37,510 bases of DNA from an uncultured Robinsoniella sp. (lineage in GTDB: Bacteria; Bacillota; Clostridia; Lachnospirales; Lachnospiraceae). Position numbers and translations under genes: made by a program. This document shows, in pieces, positions 1 to 8,611 of the stretch (positions are counted from its first letter, which is position 1; every line of letters begins with the position of its first letter). The notes below the pieces were generated by a model. It made no database searches and was not told where the DNA came from. It worked only from the letters and a program-made list of their open reading frames with translations. The stretch is from contig UQGG01000060.1 of NCBI GenBank assembly GCA_900540475.1, forward strand, positions 1-37,510, written 5' to 3'.

Positions 1-347
1 CCATGCCAGTTTCCCACGCCCATCTTTTCGTACACTACCTATCATTTACAAAGCGTCCTTAATCAGCTAAACCCCAATATAGTGTTTTATAACCGGTTAG
101 ACTACTAGTAGAATAAACCCTTGCATTATTCTTACAGTTATGTTATATTAAAAAATAATAAGAGATTCAGATTCACCCGATCTATTTATGTGTATTTAAT
201 GATTTTTCATTTTCTGTGCAAACTTCTGATTTATTCAAATCAAAAACCCCTATTTGTTAAGCAAAGTATGATGATACGTATATATTTAAAAGTTATTCTC
301 TTTTTCATGTAATATATGTATAATGGTACATTTGCACGTGAAGGAGA
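1..347. other. AT-rich region with no supported gene
   Basis: I see no credible coding sequence here. An open frame at 121-312 has a poor composition for a protein and no ribosome site. A TATAAT box at 319-324 is a plausible -10 for the gene that follows, but no good -35 lies 16-18 bases upstream. A short palindrome, CTACTAGTAG, lies at 102-111. The rest is unassigned. Confidence 0.5.
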
Positions 348-1229
348 GTGCTGTCGCTGGAAGGAATTTCGTATCAAAACAAAGATATTTTATCTAAAAT
401 TTTTGCTGAGTCACTAAAAGAGAAATCATTTTCTGTTTACGGAATCGATTTACCCAAGATCATTGAGGTACTGCCAACCAATCTGCCTGGCATTCAGGTT
501 AATGAGCTGAGATTGGACAATTTGTTTTTGCTGGAAGATAACAGCATTGTACTGGTAGATTATGAAAGTAAATTTTTAAATGACGATATTTTAGATTATC
601 TGGACTATGTCTGCAGAATATTAAAAAGGTTGGGAAAGGGATGGATGGGGGTGAAAATACGGGTTTTAATCCTGTATACCTCCGATGTGGAACAGGCAAA
701 CGATGTTCTGGATATAGGATGTCTCACTTTTAAAATTGAGCAGGCATTTCTATGCGGCTTAGATACTGACCGTATTTATGAAAACATAAAGAAGAAAATA
801 AAATGCCGTGATAAACTGACAGATGATGAAAAAATGCAAATGATTATATTACCGTTGACAGTAAAAGGAAAAGAAGATAAACAAGTTCTTCTAAAAGAGA
901 TCATCATGTTAGCAAAAAAAATAGAAGATGAAAACGACCGTACGTTTATTATGGCGGGATTGCTTACTTTCGCTGATAAGATTATAAGCAGTCTGCTGGC
1001 AGAAGAGATAAGGAGGGAAATTCGTATGTTGAAAGTAGAGAAAATTATATTTGAAGAAGGGTTGAAAGAGGGGATGGAAGAAGGTATCTTGGAAGGTGAA
1101 CATAGAAATAAGATTAAAATAGCGGAAAATATGATCCGTGCGGGGAAAAACATACAGGAGATTGCTGAAATTACAGAAATGGCAATGGAAGATATCCTGA
1201 AATTACCCAAAATGATATCTATAAAGTAA
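348..1229 (+). CDS. Rpn-family / PD-(D/E)XK nuclease-like protein
   Basis: This 293-residue protein resembles the Rpn (recombination-promoting nuclease / putative transposase) proteins that are abundant in Lachnospiraceae. An Asp at residue 57 followed by an E-x-K triad at 73-75 (in VDYESKF) fits the PD-(D/E)XK nuclease core. The C-terminal third is charged and helical, with runs such as EEGLKEGMEEGILEGE, which is typical of the family tail. The start is uncertain. An in-frame TGA lies at 339-341, and the GTG at 348 is only one base after the AAGGAG site at 341-346. Initiation could instead be at CTG 351 or CTG 357. It is monocistronic and convergent with the next gene across a shared terminator. 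Family proteins promote RecA-independent recombination in E. coli; the role here is unknown. Confidence 0.75.
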   Translation: MLSLEGISYQNKDILSKIFAESLKEKSFSVYGIDLPKIIEVLPTNLPGIQVNELRLDNLFLLEDNSIVLVDYESKFLNDDILDYLDYVCRILKRLGKGWMGVKIRVLILYTSDVEQANDVLDIGCLTFKIEQAFLCGLDTDRIYENIKKKIKCRDKLTDDEKMQMIILPLTVKGKEDKQVLLKEIIMLAKKIEDENDRTFIMAGLLTFADKIISSLLAEEIRREIRMLKVEKIIFEEGLKEGMEEGILEGEHRNKIKIAENMIRAGKNIQEIAEITEMAMEDILKLPKMISIK

Positions 1230-1248
1230 AGGCATCTGCTATTTCTAA

Positions 1249-1287
1249 AACACCAGCAGAACTTTCCCAAATTGTTCTGCTGGTGTT
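1249..1287. terminator. bidirectional terminator between convergent genes
   Basis: A perfect 14-bp inverted repeat (1249-1262 with 1274-1287, stem AACACCAGCAGAAC) has an 11-base loop. A T-rich tract follows on the plus strand, and TTTTAG follows on the minus strand. It lies between the ends of the Rpn-like gene and the secreted glycosidase-like gene, so it can stop both transcripts. Confidence 0.8.
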
Positions 1288-1292
1288 GAATT

Positions 1293-3512
1293 TTATTTAC
1301 GGTACATCTTATAGATCCTGTTCGGTGTGTAGCCAGGAACGGCCTTCTTCCAACTGGATTTACCAATGGTTTTCAAATATTTGTTGGTATACTTACCGGA
1401 ATTTTTAGTGTCCATGTATTTGAACACGTTATATGCTTTTTTACCGCTGATGCCCATATACAGACCCTGTGCTGTTTCACCGGGTTCGTCAGCATAACTT
1501 CTTATGATAAAGGAATCGATCATCGGATTACATGCTGCTTTGTAGTATCCGTATGCGATTGCTGCTGCCTGTACGTCTTCTCCTTTTGAGGAACTGAATC
1601 CCTGTTCGGATAAGATAATACGGGTATTTGAGCCATAGTGCTTTTTAACGTAATTGGTTAATACCTGTATATTTTCCATCGTGATATAAGGTGAATCTTC
1701 TTTGGAAGAAATAGCACTGTTATTCCAGAAATCTGGACTGGTTAACGGAGCCGGATAGGCGTGAAACGCCACATTCCAATCAATACCGCTTTGCATACTT
1801 TTTATTTTCTTAGCAAAGGAATTCATAAAGTCTTTTGCCGTATAACCTGCATCGGCGGTATTCCAGCAATGATCCAGACAGATGAATACTTTGGAATTAT
1901 TCCAGTTGCTCTTTGCCGCGTTATATAGGGAACGGAAAGCATAAGAGTAAGAATTGATAAATTTATTCTTGCTCATACTTCCTTTATAGTTCCAAAGATT
2001 ACAGGAATTTACTTCATTACCTAAAACCCAGTTGGATACATGGCATTCACTGGTGCTGAATTTTGAGGCAAGGAAACTGAAGATTGCTTCCATTTTTTCT
2101 CTTGCTGCTTTGTTGGAAGTATTCCAGGTGTATAAGATATGTCCTTTACTTCTTGCTTCGGGAGCAATCAAATCCTGATAACTTCCATCTCCCCAATCCA
2201 GGCCTAACTGTAGTGTTACATTAATGCCCTTTGAGTTAAATTCGGATACTGCAATTTCATATCCCCTTAAACTGTTAAATCGATAAGTTTTTCCGTTATA
2301 TTTATAAGTCGTATCCGGATTTGATAAAATAGTGGACGCGTATAAGTTTAGAAATGTGTTCTTTGCATCAACTCTTTCCACATCCTGGGTAGTTGTAAAC
2401 TGTATCCCTTTTTTGGTTTTACCGGTTTCATAGGCATGTCGGTTTTGGGCAGTGTTTTCGGGACTCGTTACATATTTGGAACTACTGATCACTTTATATC
2501 CTTTTTTCTGTTTGACTGCAATGGCGTATTTAGCCATTATATATCCTTTATTGGGTTCGGCAGTATTCAGGGTAAAGCTTACGGAAGTTTTCTTTGTTGA
2601 TTTTGCAGCTCTTTTTAAAATCTTACCGGAACCCGGATCCACGGTAACGAGATAGTAGTAGGAATCTGTGCTTTTGATCCGTTTTCTGATTTTGGCTTTA
2701 ATATAAATTTTATCTACACCGCTGCCTTTACAGCTTGTGATTCGTGCTGAATTGGATTTTGGGGCATATTCTTTTAGCTTTTTCCATTTCGCATATACCG
2801 AAATGTTACCACTGGTTCCAGCTGTAATATTTTTGATTTGCTTTTTGTATTGATTATCCAGAAACCATCCGGAAAAGGAATACCCATTCCGGGAAGGAGT
2901 TCTTAATGTTACATTTTGTGATGTCAAATAGGAAGCAGGATTTCCCTGTGCATTTTTTCCGCCGTTTAATATGTAGGTTATCGTGTACGAAGTATTTTTT
3001 GTATTTACTTTATCGGAAGAGGACACTTCCGTTTGGTTTGCTTTCCCACGTTGCTGTTTTGATCCCAATGATATATCCGCAGATTCTTCTTCCGGTTTTG
3101 TAAGAGGTTCCGTTACTTTTTCTGTAATTTCACATACTGTAATTTCTGTTTCTGTCATATCCGGTTCTGTAATTTCTGTCTCCTCTTTTATTTCGGTCAG
3201 AGGTGTTTCAGATTCGGAAGAAGAGGTCTGGTTATTCGAGTTGAAGTCCGATTCATCTGAAGTTTCAGGATTTCTATTTACAGATTCCGTCGAACTTGGT
3301 GTATTGTTCTCGCGTTCTCCTGCTTCAGTTTCATTTGTTTCGGTTTCTGGAAGTCCTGCCATTGTTGCTTGATTCTTTTGATTTTGATAATCCTGTGCCG
3401 TATTTGCTGTCAATGGTGCTTCTGCTGCCAGTGCAGTAACTTGGTTCGTAGGTAGAGCTATCGGAATAGTGATTGATAGCGCTAAGAGGACTGCCATTAA
3501 TTTCTTTTTCAT
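1293..3512 (-). CDS. secreted glycosidase-like protein (DUF5722-type barrel) with InlB-like repeat
   Basis: This 739-residue protein begins with a clear signal peptide (KKKLMAVLLALSITIPIA, with cleavage near LAA-EA around residue 30). A Thr/Glu/Ser-rich linker runs to about residue 175. A Listeria-Bacteroides (InlB B) repeat covers about 177-245, ending in the typical GW...YAKWKK. The C-terminal half looks like the DUF5722 family and reads as a GH-A-like TIM barrel: GNEVN holds Glu500 (candidate acid/base) and ILSEQG holds Glu636 (candidate nucleophile). I chose ATG 3512 because GGGAG sits 6 bases upstream; the ATG at 3545 would put that site inside the gene. It lies 62 bases downstream of the response regulator on the same strand and may be co-transcribed with it. 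It is probably exported and may be held at the cell surface. The substrate is unknown and enzyme activity is inferred only. Confidence 0.7.
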   Translation of the reverse strand: MKKKLMAVLLALSITIPIALPTNQVTALAAEAPLTANTAQDYQNQKNQATMAGLPETETNETEAGERENNTPSSTESVNRNPETSDESDFNSNNQTSSSESETPLTEIKEETEITEPDMTETEITVCEITEKVTEPLTKPEEESADISLGSKQQRGKANQTEVSSSDKVNTKNTSYTITYILNGGKNAQGNPASYLTSQNVTLRTPSRNGYSFSGWFLDNQYKKQIKNITAGTSGNISVYAKWKKLKEYAPKSNSARITSCKGSGVDKIYIKAKIRKRIKSTDSYYYLVTVDPGSGKILKRAAKSTKKTSVSFTLNTAEPNKGYIMAKYAIAVKQKKGYKVISSSKYVTSPENTAQNRHAYETGKTKKGIQFTTTQDVERVDAKNTFLNLYASTILSNPDTTYKYNGKTYRFNSLRGYEIAVSEFNSKGINVTLQLGLDWGDGSYQDLIAPEARSKGHILYTWNTSNKAAREKMEAIFSFLASKFSTSECHVSNWVLGNEVNSCNLWNYKGSMSKNKFINSYSYAFRSLYNAAKSNWNNSKVFICLDHCWNTADAGYTAKDFMNSFAKKIKSMQSGIDWNVAFHAYPAPLTSPDFWNNSAISSKEDSPYITMENIQVLTNYVKKHYGSNTRIILSEQGFSSSKGEDVQAAAIAYGYYKAACNPMIDSFIIRSYADEPGETAQGLYMGISGKKAYNVFKYMDTKNSGKYTNKYLKTIGKSSWKKAVPGYTPNRIYKMYRK

Positions 3513-3574
3513 ATAAATCTCCCATCCTGCATATTTTTTACGCATTAAAATAATTTAATAGAATAAAAATATAT

Positions 3575-5083
3575 TTAACTTTTATTGCGAAGTGCATAAT
3601 CTTTTGGAGAGTATCCGTAAGATTTTTTGAAACGTTTACTGAAGTAAAAGACATCCGAATATCCCACCTGCTCCGCTATTTCAGAAATTTTATATTGATT
3701 GGATTCTAAAAGCCGTTTGGAGGCCTCCATACGAACATTTGTAATATATTGAAGTATGGAGATATCATTTACTTTCTTAAACACGCTGCCCATATAAGAG
3801 GGGTTTAACTGAAAGATGTCACCGATCTGGGCTACGGATAGATCCTGGTTACGGTAGTGTTCATCTATATAGGACATCAGTTTTTTACTCAGTGCCACAT
3901 CAGAAGGAGAGGTGTCATTTTGCTGGATGCATTGCAGTCCGTAATGGATTGCTGTATTTTTTAAACTTTCCAGTGTATACTCTTCATCCAGTATGGAAGA
4001 AATAAATTCATTTATATTTGTGGTTGTATTCTCCAGTATGTGATAATAAATATGGAAGGTCATAAATAATTCCGTTACGATCAGATACAGATAGTCCACA
4101 CTGTGCTTTTTCTCAATGGATGAAAATAACTCTTCAATGTAATCGGAAAATGTTTTCTCGTCCTTCCCGTTGAGATGTAAGGTAATGTTCTGTCTGATTT
4201 TAGGCAGATCAATGGAATAATCAGGTTCCCGGGTGGCGGCATACTCCAGAAGCAGGTTCGAACCGGAGGAAAAATAGCGTTGGCTCAAGCCATGGAGAAC
4301 CCGTTTAAAATATGGATTCCAGCTTTCGGTTAAACCAAATAAATTACCTACGCTTAAAAACACAAAATGTTTTTCCTTCTCCACAAACTCTGTTAACACG
4401 CTGCCGATATGATGGGAAGCCTGCCTGGCTGTAAAAAAGATCTGCAGCACATAAATGTATTCTGCTTCCTGGGTATATTCACATTGGAAACCTTCCAGTC
4501 TTAGAGCGGTGATCAACCGATGTACCGCCACCTCTGTATTCTCAAAAACAAAAGCCCCGATATAGAGTGCATGGGTAATTTGTAAAAATTCCGGATAATT
4601 CGTATAAAGAGCCTGAATATCCAGTGAACCGTTCTGCACATTTGTAAGAGCAGTACATTTTTCATAATGATTGAGCTTCTCAATCTGGCGGTGCTGTTTT
4701 TTGGAGAGGGCAATTTTTTCAATACAGTCCTCCAGCGTACTTTTCAGTACCAGGGTGTCTACCGGTTTTAGCAGATAATCGGTAACGCCATACCGCATAG
4801 CCGTACGGGCATATTCAAAGTCATTATAGCCGGATAAAATGATTATTTTTGTCTGGGGATAATCCTCATGAATTTGTTCCGCTGCCTGGATCCCGGTCAT
4901 TTTAGGCATTTTAATATCCAGTATGATGATATCCACCGGATGTTGCTCCAGCAGTTCCATAACTTCCATTCCATTTTCAGCCTCACCAATAAAGTTCAGA
5001 TTCAGAGCAGTCCATGGAATTATTTTTTTTAAACGCTGCCGGATGAAATATTCATCGTCAGCGATCAGAAGATTTAAGGCCAT
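3575..5083 (-). CDS. AraC-type response regulator (YesN-like)
   Basis: This 502-residue cytoplasmic regulator has an N-terminal receiver domain with the acidic pair Asp9/Asp10, the phospho-acceptor Asp56 (ILDIKMP) and Lys106 (LLKP). A central region of about 270 residues shows no motif I recognise. A C-terminal double helix-turn-helix of the AraC family (about 400-500) ends in VGYSDVFYFSKRFKKSYGYSP. The architecture matches YesN-type regulators paired with YesM-type kinases beside carbohydrate importers. The start is ATG 5083, preceded by AAAGGAGG about 12 bases upstream; a longer open frame runs back into the kinase gene but has no ribosome site. The gene overlaps the kinase 3' end by 26 bases, so the two are translationally linked. 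Its likely target is the divergent importer operon at 7030. Confidence 0.9.
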   Translation of the reverse strand: MALNLLIADDEYFIRQRLKKIIPWTALNLNFIGEAENGMEVMELLEQHPVDIIILDIKMPKMTGIQAAEQIHEDYPQTKIIILSGYNDFEYARTAMRYGVTDYLLKPVDTLVLKSTLEDCIEKIALSKKQHRQIEKLNHYEKCTALTNVQNGSLDIQALYTNYPEFLQITHALYIGAFVFENTEVAVHRLITALRLEGFQCEYTQEAEYIYVLQIFFTARQASHHIGSVLTEFVEKEKHFVFLSVGNLFGLTESWNPYFKRVLHGLSQRYFSSGSNLLLEYAATREPDYSIDLPKIRQNITLHLNGKDEKTFSDYIEELFSSIEKKHSVDYLYLIVTELFMTFHIYYHILENTTTNINEFISSILDEEYTLESLKNTAIHYGLQCIQQNDTSPSDVALSKKLMSYIDEHYRNQDLSVAQIGDIFQLNPSYMGSVFKKVNDISILQYITNVRMEASKRLLESNQYKISEIAEQVGYSDVFYFSKRFKKSYGYSPKDYALRNKS

Positions 5084-6794
5084 TTTGATTTGCGGCCTCC
5101 TTTCCAATTGTAATTGTTGTGATACAGCCTCCCTCAGGGCGATTGGCGATTTCCAGACCATATTCCGTTCCATAATAAAGCTGGATACGCTGATGGATGT
5201 TTTTGATGCCAAAGTGGTCGCTCCCTGCCTGCCATATCTGGTCATAAGCTTCTTTCGAAAAACCAATGCCGTTATCCTGTACAACAATTCGAATAGCGTC
5301 AGTATATTCTGTGACCATGATTTCCAGGATTCCTTTATATTCAAGTTCCTTGATACCGTGATAAATACTGTTTTCCACAATGGGCTGCAAAAGCAGCTTT
5401 AGGCAGGGGTATTCGTACAGGGATATGGGACAGTGAATATAGTAGTCAAATTTGTTGAAGTACCGTACCTGCATAATGTGCAGATAGGCTTCTGTAATTT
5501 CCAGCTCTTCTTTTATTGTAATGTAAAACTTACCATTACTCAAGCCTTCCCGGTAAAAAGTTGATAAATTCATAACAATATCAATCAATGTCTCTTTTTC
5601 ATCTATTTCAGCAAGGGAACAGATATTATCCAGGGTGTTATAGAGAAAGTGAGGATTTACCTGCTGCTGCAGCAGATCCAGTGAAATCTTTGTTTTCATT
5701 TTCTGGGATTCCAGCAGGTCATTTTTTAATTTTTCCTGGGCCGTAATCATGCTGTTAAAAGCTTTGAATAACTCACCGATTTCCGTATCGCTGCATTCTT
5801 CCTGTACGGGGGTCCAGATTCCCTCCTTAATCGTCCGGGTGTGATGTATCAGATGGTCGATGGGGGAACTGATCGTATGGGAAACTTTGTGTGATACGTA
5901 GATACACACTGCGATACATACCAGTGTGATCATCATGGTGATAAAAAATAAAAACATAGTTGGCTTGATAAAATCCAGCAGGTTGATTTCGTTTATAATA
6001 TACCAGTCCAGGGTTGAAAAATACTTATATAGTATAATGGAATGGGACGTAAATCTGGATTCATCCCCGGTAGTGGGCTTTAATAAAGAAAATGAATCAT
6101 ACTGGGAGCCAAGGCTGATGGAATTATCGGAACTTCTCACTTTGCCTGTTTCATCAGCCATAAATATGTGGTTCGTGCCCGTAACCTTATCCCGATATAT
6201 TTGGGAAATCGTATGTTCCGGAATGGATATCTCGATGTAACCCAATAGGGCAGCAGTCTGGTAATGGTAAAAAGGACGGACTAAAGAGACTGCTGCCATA
6301 TTTTGATATCGGTTTGTCTGCGGATGCTTTGTGCGCAGTACCCAGACTGCTTCGGAATCCACAGGAACGCCTTCAAGAGTTGTATCATAAGGGTAAATCT
6401 CCGTAGTAGCTACCATATCCTTATCCGAGGAATATATCGTAACTGCATGTATAAAAGGAGTTGCCTGTACAATGCGGTTGATTTGTCCGGTTATATTTCT
6501 CTTATCATCCGCATTAAAACCAGAACGGTTGTCTTTGTATTTTCGCATCAGAGACTGCACCGTATTATCGATTATGATTGTTTTCGAATAATTTTTAGTA
6601 GATGTCAGATAATAATCAAGCTGAGAAGAAATATAATCTAACTGGCGCAGAGCTGAGTTTGCTTCCAAACTGATAAAATGTTTATAAAAAATAAAGGAAG
6701 TACTCAGAAGCAAAACCACCATAAATGCAATGGCAATGCCGGCACTGCTCAGGAAAAATTTAGATTGTATTGAAGCAGATTTTTTCTTATTCAT
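5058..6794 (-). CDS. YesM-like membrane sensor histidine kinase
   Basis: This 578-residue kinase has a first membrane helix at about 12-36, an extracytoplasmic sensor region of about 240 residues and a second membrane helix near 275-305. A HAMP-like linker follows, then a His_kinase (PF06580-type) domain with the phospho-acceptor His382 in QQQVNPHFLYNT, then a C-terminal HATPase domain (VQDNGIGFS, GIKNIHQRI). This is the class that senses extracellular sugars or sugar-loaded binding proteins. ATG 6794 has AAAGGA about 8 bases upstream. It is the first gene of the minus-strand operon and is divergent from the importer genes. The signal is unknown, but the context suggests the substrate of that importer. 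Confidence 0.92.
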   Translation of the reverse strand: MNKKKSASIQSKFFLSSAGIAIAFMVVLLLSTSFIFYKHFISLEANSALRQLDYISSQLDYYLTSTKNYSKTIIIDNTVQSLMRKYKDNRSGFNADDKRNITGQINRIVQATPFIHAVTIYSSDKDMVATTEIYPYDTTLEGVPVDSEAVWVLRTKHPQTNRYQNMAAVSLVRPFYHYQTAALLGYIEISIPEHTISQIYRDKVTGTNHIFMADETGKVRSSDNSISLGSQYDSFSLLKPTTGDESRFTSHSIILYKYFSTLDWYIINEINLLDFIKPTMFLFFITMMITLVCIAVCIYVSHKVSHTISSPIDHLIHHTRTIKEGIWTPVQEECSDTEIGELFKAFNSMITAQEKLKNDLLESQKMKTKISLDLLQQQVNPHFLYNTLDNICSLAEIDEKETLIDIVMNLSTFYREGLSNGKFYITIKEELEITEAYLHIMQVRYFNKFDYYIHCPISLYEYPCLKLLLQPIVENSIYHGIKELEYKGILEIMVTEYTDAIRIVVQDNGIGFSKEAYDQIWQAGSDHFGIKNIHQRIQLYYGTEYGLEIANRPEGGCITTITIGKEAANQNGLKSSDR

Positions 6795-6894
6795 TTAAAA
6801 TTTCCTTTCCTATAAATAAAGAGAGTTTTAGTATCTCCTATTATCTTCCTTATATTATATTATTTTAGACAAAAAGTCTACGTAAGGAATATGC

Positions 6895-6926
6895 TTTTTG
6901 TAAATGAAATGCAAAATGTACAAAAA
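6895..6926. promoter_or_regulatory. possible operator between the two-component and importer operons
   Basis: TTTTTGTA (6895-6902) and TACAAAAA (6919-6926) form an inverted repeat with a 16-base centre that contains repeated AAATG words. It lies about 40 bases upstream of the importer -10 box. An AraC-type activator such as the adjacent response regulator could bind here, but this is inferred from position and symmetry only. A second small palindrome, TAGAC-5-GTCTA at 6866-6880, lies nearer the kinase. Confidence 0.3.
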
Positions 6927-6965
6927 AAATAGAAAATGACCATTCTAATTTACCGGAAAATTTTT

Positions 6966-6971
6966 TATAAT
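6966..6971 (+). promoter_or_regulatory. -10 box of the importer operon
   Basis: A consensus TATAAT lies 58 bases upstream of the lipoprotein start codon. No good TTGACA is found at the correct distance (the bases there are TTCTAA), which fits an activator-dependent promoter. Confidence 0.5.
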
Positions 6972-7029
6972 GATTAAGACTTAAGAAATAAAACTTAAAA
7001 AAAATATAAAAAACGGAGGAGAAGAAGCA

Positions 7030-8433
7030 ATGAGAATGAAAAAAGTAACAGCATTATTACTGGCAAGTGCAATGTGCGTTGGAGCTTTGGCTGGATGCGG
7101 TAATTCATCCGACACAAAGGAAACAAAAGCAGCAGGTGATACACAGGCAGCTGGAGAAACAAAAGCGGCTGACGGAACAGATGCAGCAAAATCAGAAGGA
7201 TCCGGTGATGGTGAAAAAGTTACGATCCGTCTTCTGACCAGAATGGCAGGAACTACAACTCAGGTTAATATCTATAACGATATCATCAATGAGTTCAAGG
7301 AAAAACATCCGGAAGTTACTATCGTAGATGATTCCCAGAGTGATGAATCTGCATTTAACAATATTCTCTCAACAGATATTGCATCCGGAACGATGGCAAA
7401 TATCTTCAGAATCCAGGGTGTTGCAAACCTTTCTGAGTATATTGATAACGGCATGATCTTAAATCTTCAGCCGTATTTAGATGAAGATAAAGAATGGGGC
7501 GGCGGATTTACAGAAGGTTCCCTTGCATACTACCAGGTACCGGGACAGGAAGGAACTTACGCAGTACCAATGGAATCCGGACTGATCGGCGTATACTATA
7601 ACGAAGACTTATTCAAAGCAGCAGGCGTTGATAAATTCCCGGAAACATGGACAGAATTTACAGATGCTATTACAAAATTAAAAGACAGCGGTGTAATCCC
7701 GATTGCTATGGGAGCTCAGAGTACTTACATGGCAGGACATTTACATGACCAGATCTTCTACAAATGGTTAGGAACAGAAGCAGCGAAACTGCTTGGAAAC
7801 CGTGAAAAGAAATGGACAGACAGTGACGTTGTTGAAACCTTACAGAAAGAAAAAGACTTAATCGACTTAGGTGCATTTGATGCAAGTGCAGCAGGTATCA
7901 CAGATGATATCGCTATGACACAGTTCCAGCAGGGTGAAGCAGCAATGGTTATCACAGGACCCTGGAACATTGGAGTATTCACAGATAAAGAAAAAACACC
8001 TGTAACTGACAGCATTAAAGTTGCAAAATTCCCATATTTCGAAGAGAAAGAGGAATTTAAAAACGAAGATATGCAGACATTAAGCCCATATATGGTAAAC
8101 GGCAAATTACAGGGAAAAGAATTAGACCTGACAATTGAATTATTAAAAATGCTGACAAATAAAGACGCTGCTAAGAGATATGCAGAAGAAGCTGCTTTCT
8201 TAATCCCAAGAACAGATATTGATCTTGATGAAAGCAAATGCTCACCATTATTTGTTGAAAATGTAAAATTAGGTGGAACCTCTACCGGTATCGGCGTTGA
8301 CATTTTCGATTTTGATCCATTGACATCTATGCAGGACAGAACCAGAAACTCTATCGTAAGTATGTTTACAGGTGCAACAGCTGATGCAGCTGCACAGGAG
8401 ATTCAGAGCGAAATTGACAATAACGCAAAATAG
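7030..8433 (+). CDS. carbohydrate ABC transporter substrate-binding lipoprotein
   Basis: This 467-residue family 1 extracellular solute-binding protein has a lipoprotein signal with lipobox LAGC (lipidated Cys23). A low-complexity Ala/Lys/Thr/Glu linker follows to about residue 60, then the two-lobed binding domain (for example VTIRLLTRMAG and AAMVITGPWNIG). GGAGGAG lies 8 bases before ATG. It is the first gene of the importer operon, ahead of two permeases and a hydrolase gene. The ligand cannot be read from sequence; the neighbours suggest an oligosaccharide or glycoconjugate. It is anchored to the outer face of the membrane. No ATPase is encoded nearby, so a shared MsmX-type ATPase elsewhere in the genome is likely. 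Confidence 0.93.
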   Translation: MRMKKVTALLLASAMCVGALAGCGNSSDTKETKAAGDTQAAGETKAADGTDAAKSEGSGDGEKVTIRLLTRMAGTTTQVNIYNDIINEFKEKHPEVTIVDDSQSDESAFNNILSTDIASGTMANIFRIQGVANLSEYIDNGMILNLQPYLDEDKEWGGGFTEGSLAYYQVPGQEGTYAVPMESGLIGVYYNEDLFKAAGVDKFPETWTEFTDAITKLKDSGVIPIAMGAQSTYMAGHLHDQIFYKWLGTEAAKLLGNREKKWTDSDVVETLQKEKDLIDLGAFDASAAGITDDIAMTQFQQGEAAMVITGPWNIGVFTDKEKTPVTDSIKVAKFPYFEEKEEFKNEDMQTLSPYMVNGKLQGKELDLTIELLKMLTNKDAAKRYAEEAAFLIPRTDIDLDESKCSPLFVENVKLGGTSTGIGVDIFDFDPLTSMQDRTRNSIVSMFTGATADAAAQEIQSEIDNNAK

Positions 8434-8475
8434 TGCGGGGTATCAGTCAGTAAATTAAATTCATAAATTCAGATG

Positions 8476-8498
8476 CTGCCGGGGGATTTCTCCGGCAG
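8476..8498 (+). other. 3' stem-loop after the binding-protein gene
   Basis: CTGCCGG and CCGGCAG (8476-8482 and 8492-8498) form a 7-bp stem with a 9-base loop, 42 bases after the lipoprotein stop. There is no T tract, so it is more likely to protect or process the 3' end of the abundant binding-protein message than to terminate it. Confidence 0.4.
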
Positions 8499-8503
8499 TA
8501 TAT

Positions 8504-8590
8504 AAAAAATTTCACAATTCACTTTTGAGTATGTAAATGATACCACACTGATGCGGTGTGCTTTAAATTGAATTGTGAAATTTTTTGTCT
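8504..8590 (+). terminator. intercistronic attenuator/terminator hairpin
   Basis: A perfect 18-bp inverted repeat (8504-8521 with 8569-8586) encloses 47 bases that hold a small inner CACAC/GTGTG hairpin. The right arm ends in six Ts, and the permease ribosome site follows at 8592. A stem ending in a T run between a binding-protein gene and its permeases would lower permease expression by partial termination, or act as a stability hairpin. Confidence 0.6.
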
Positions 8591-8611
8591 AAAAGGAGGA
8601 CAAAGATACGA

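Noticed and set aside
348..1229. Active transposon encoded by the Rpn-like gene
   Set aside because: No terminal inverted repeats or target duplication are visible around it. Family members act as nucleases and are not shown to be mobile by themselves.
776..1366. 196-residue minus-strand frame across the Rpn-like gene and terminator
   Set aside because: It runs through the intergenic hairpin and is the complement of a well-supported gene. Its Ile/Ser/Phe-rich sequence is typical of a shadow frame.
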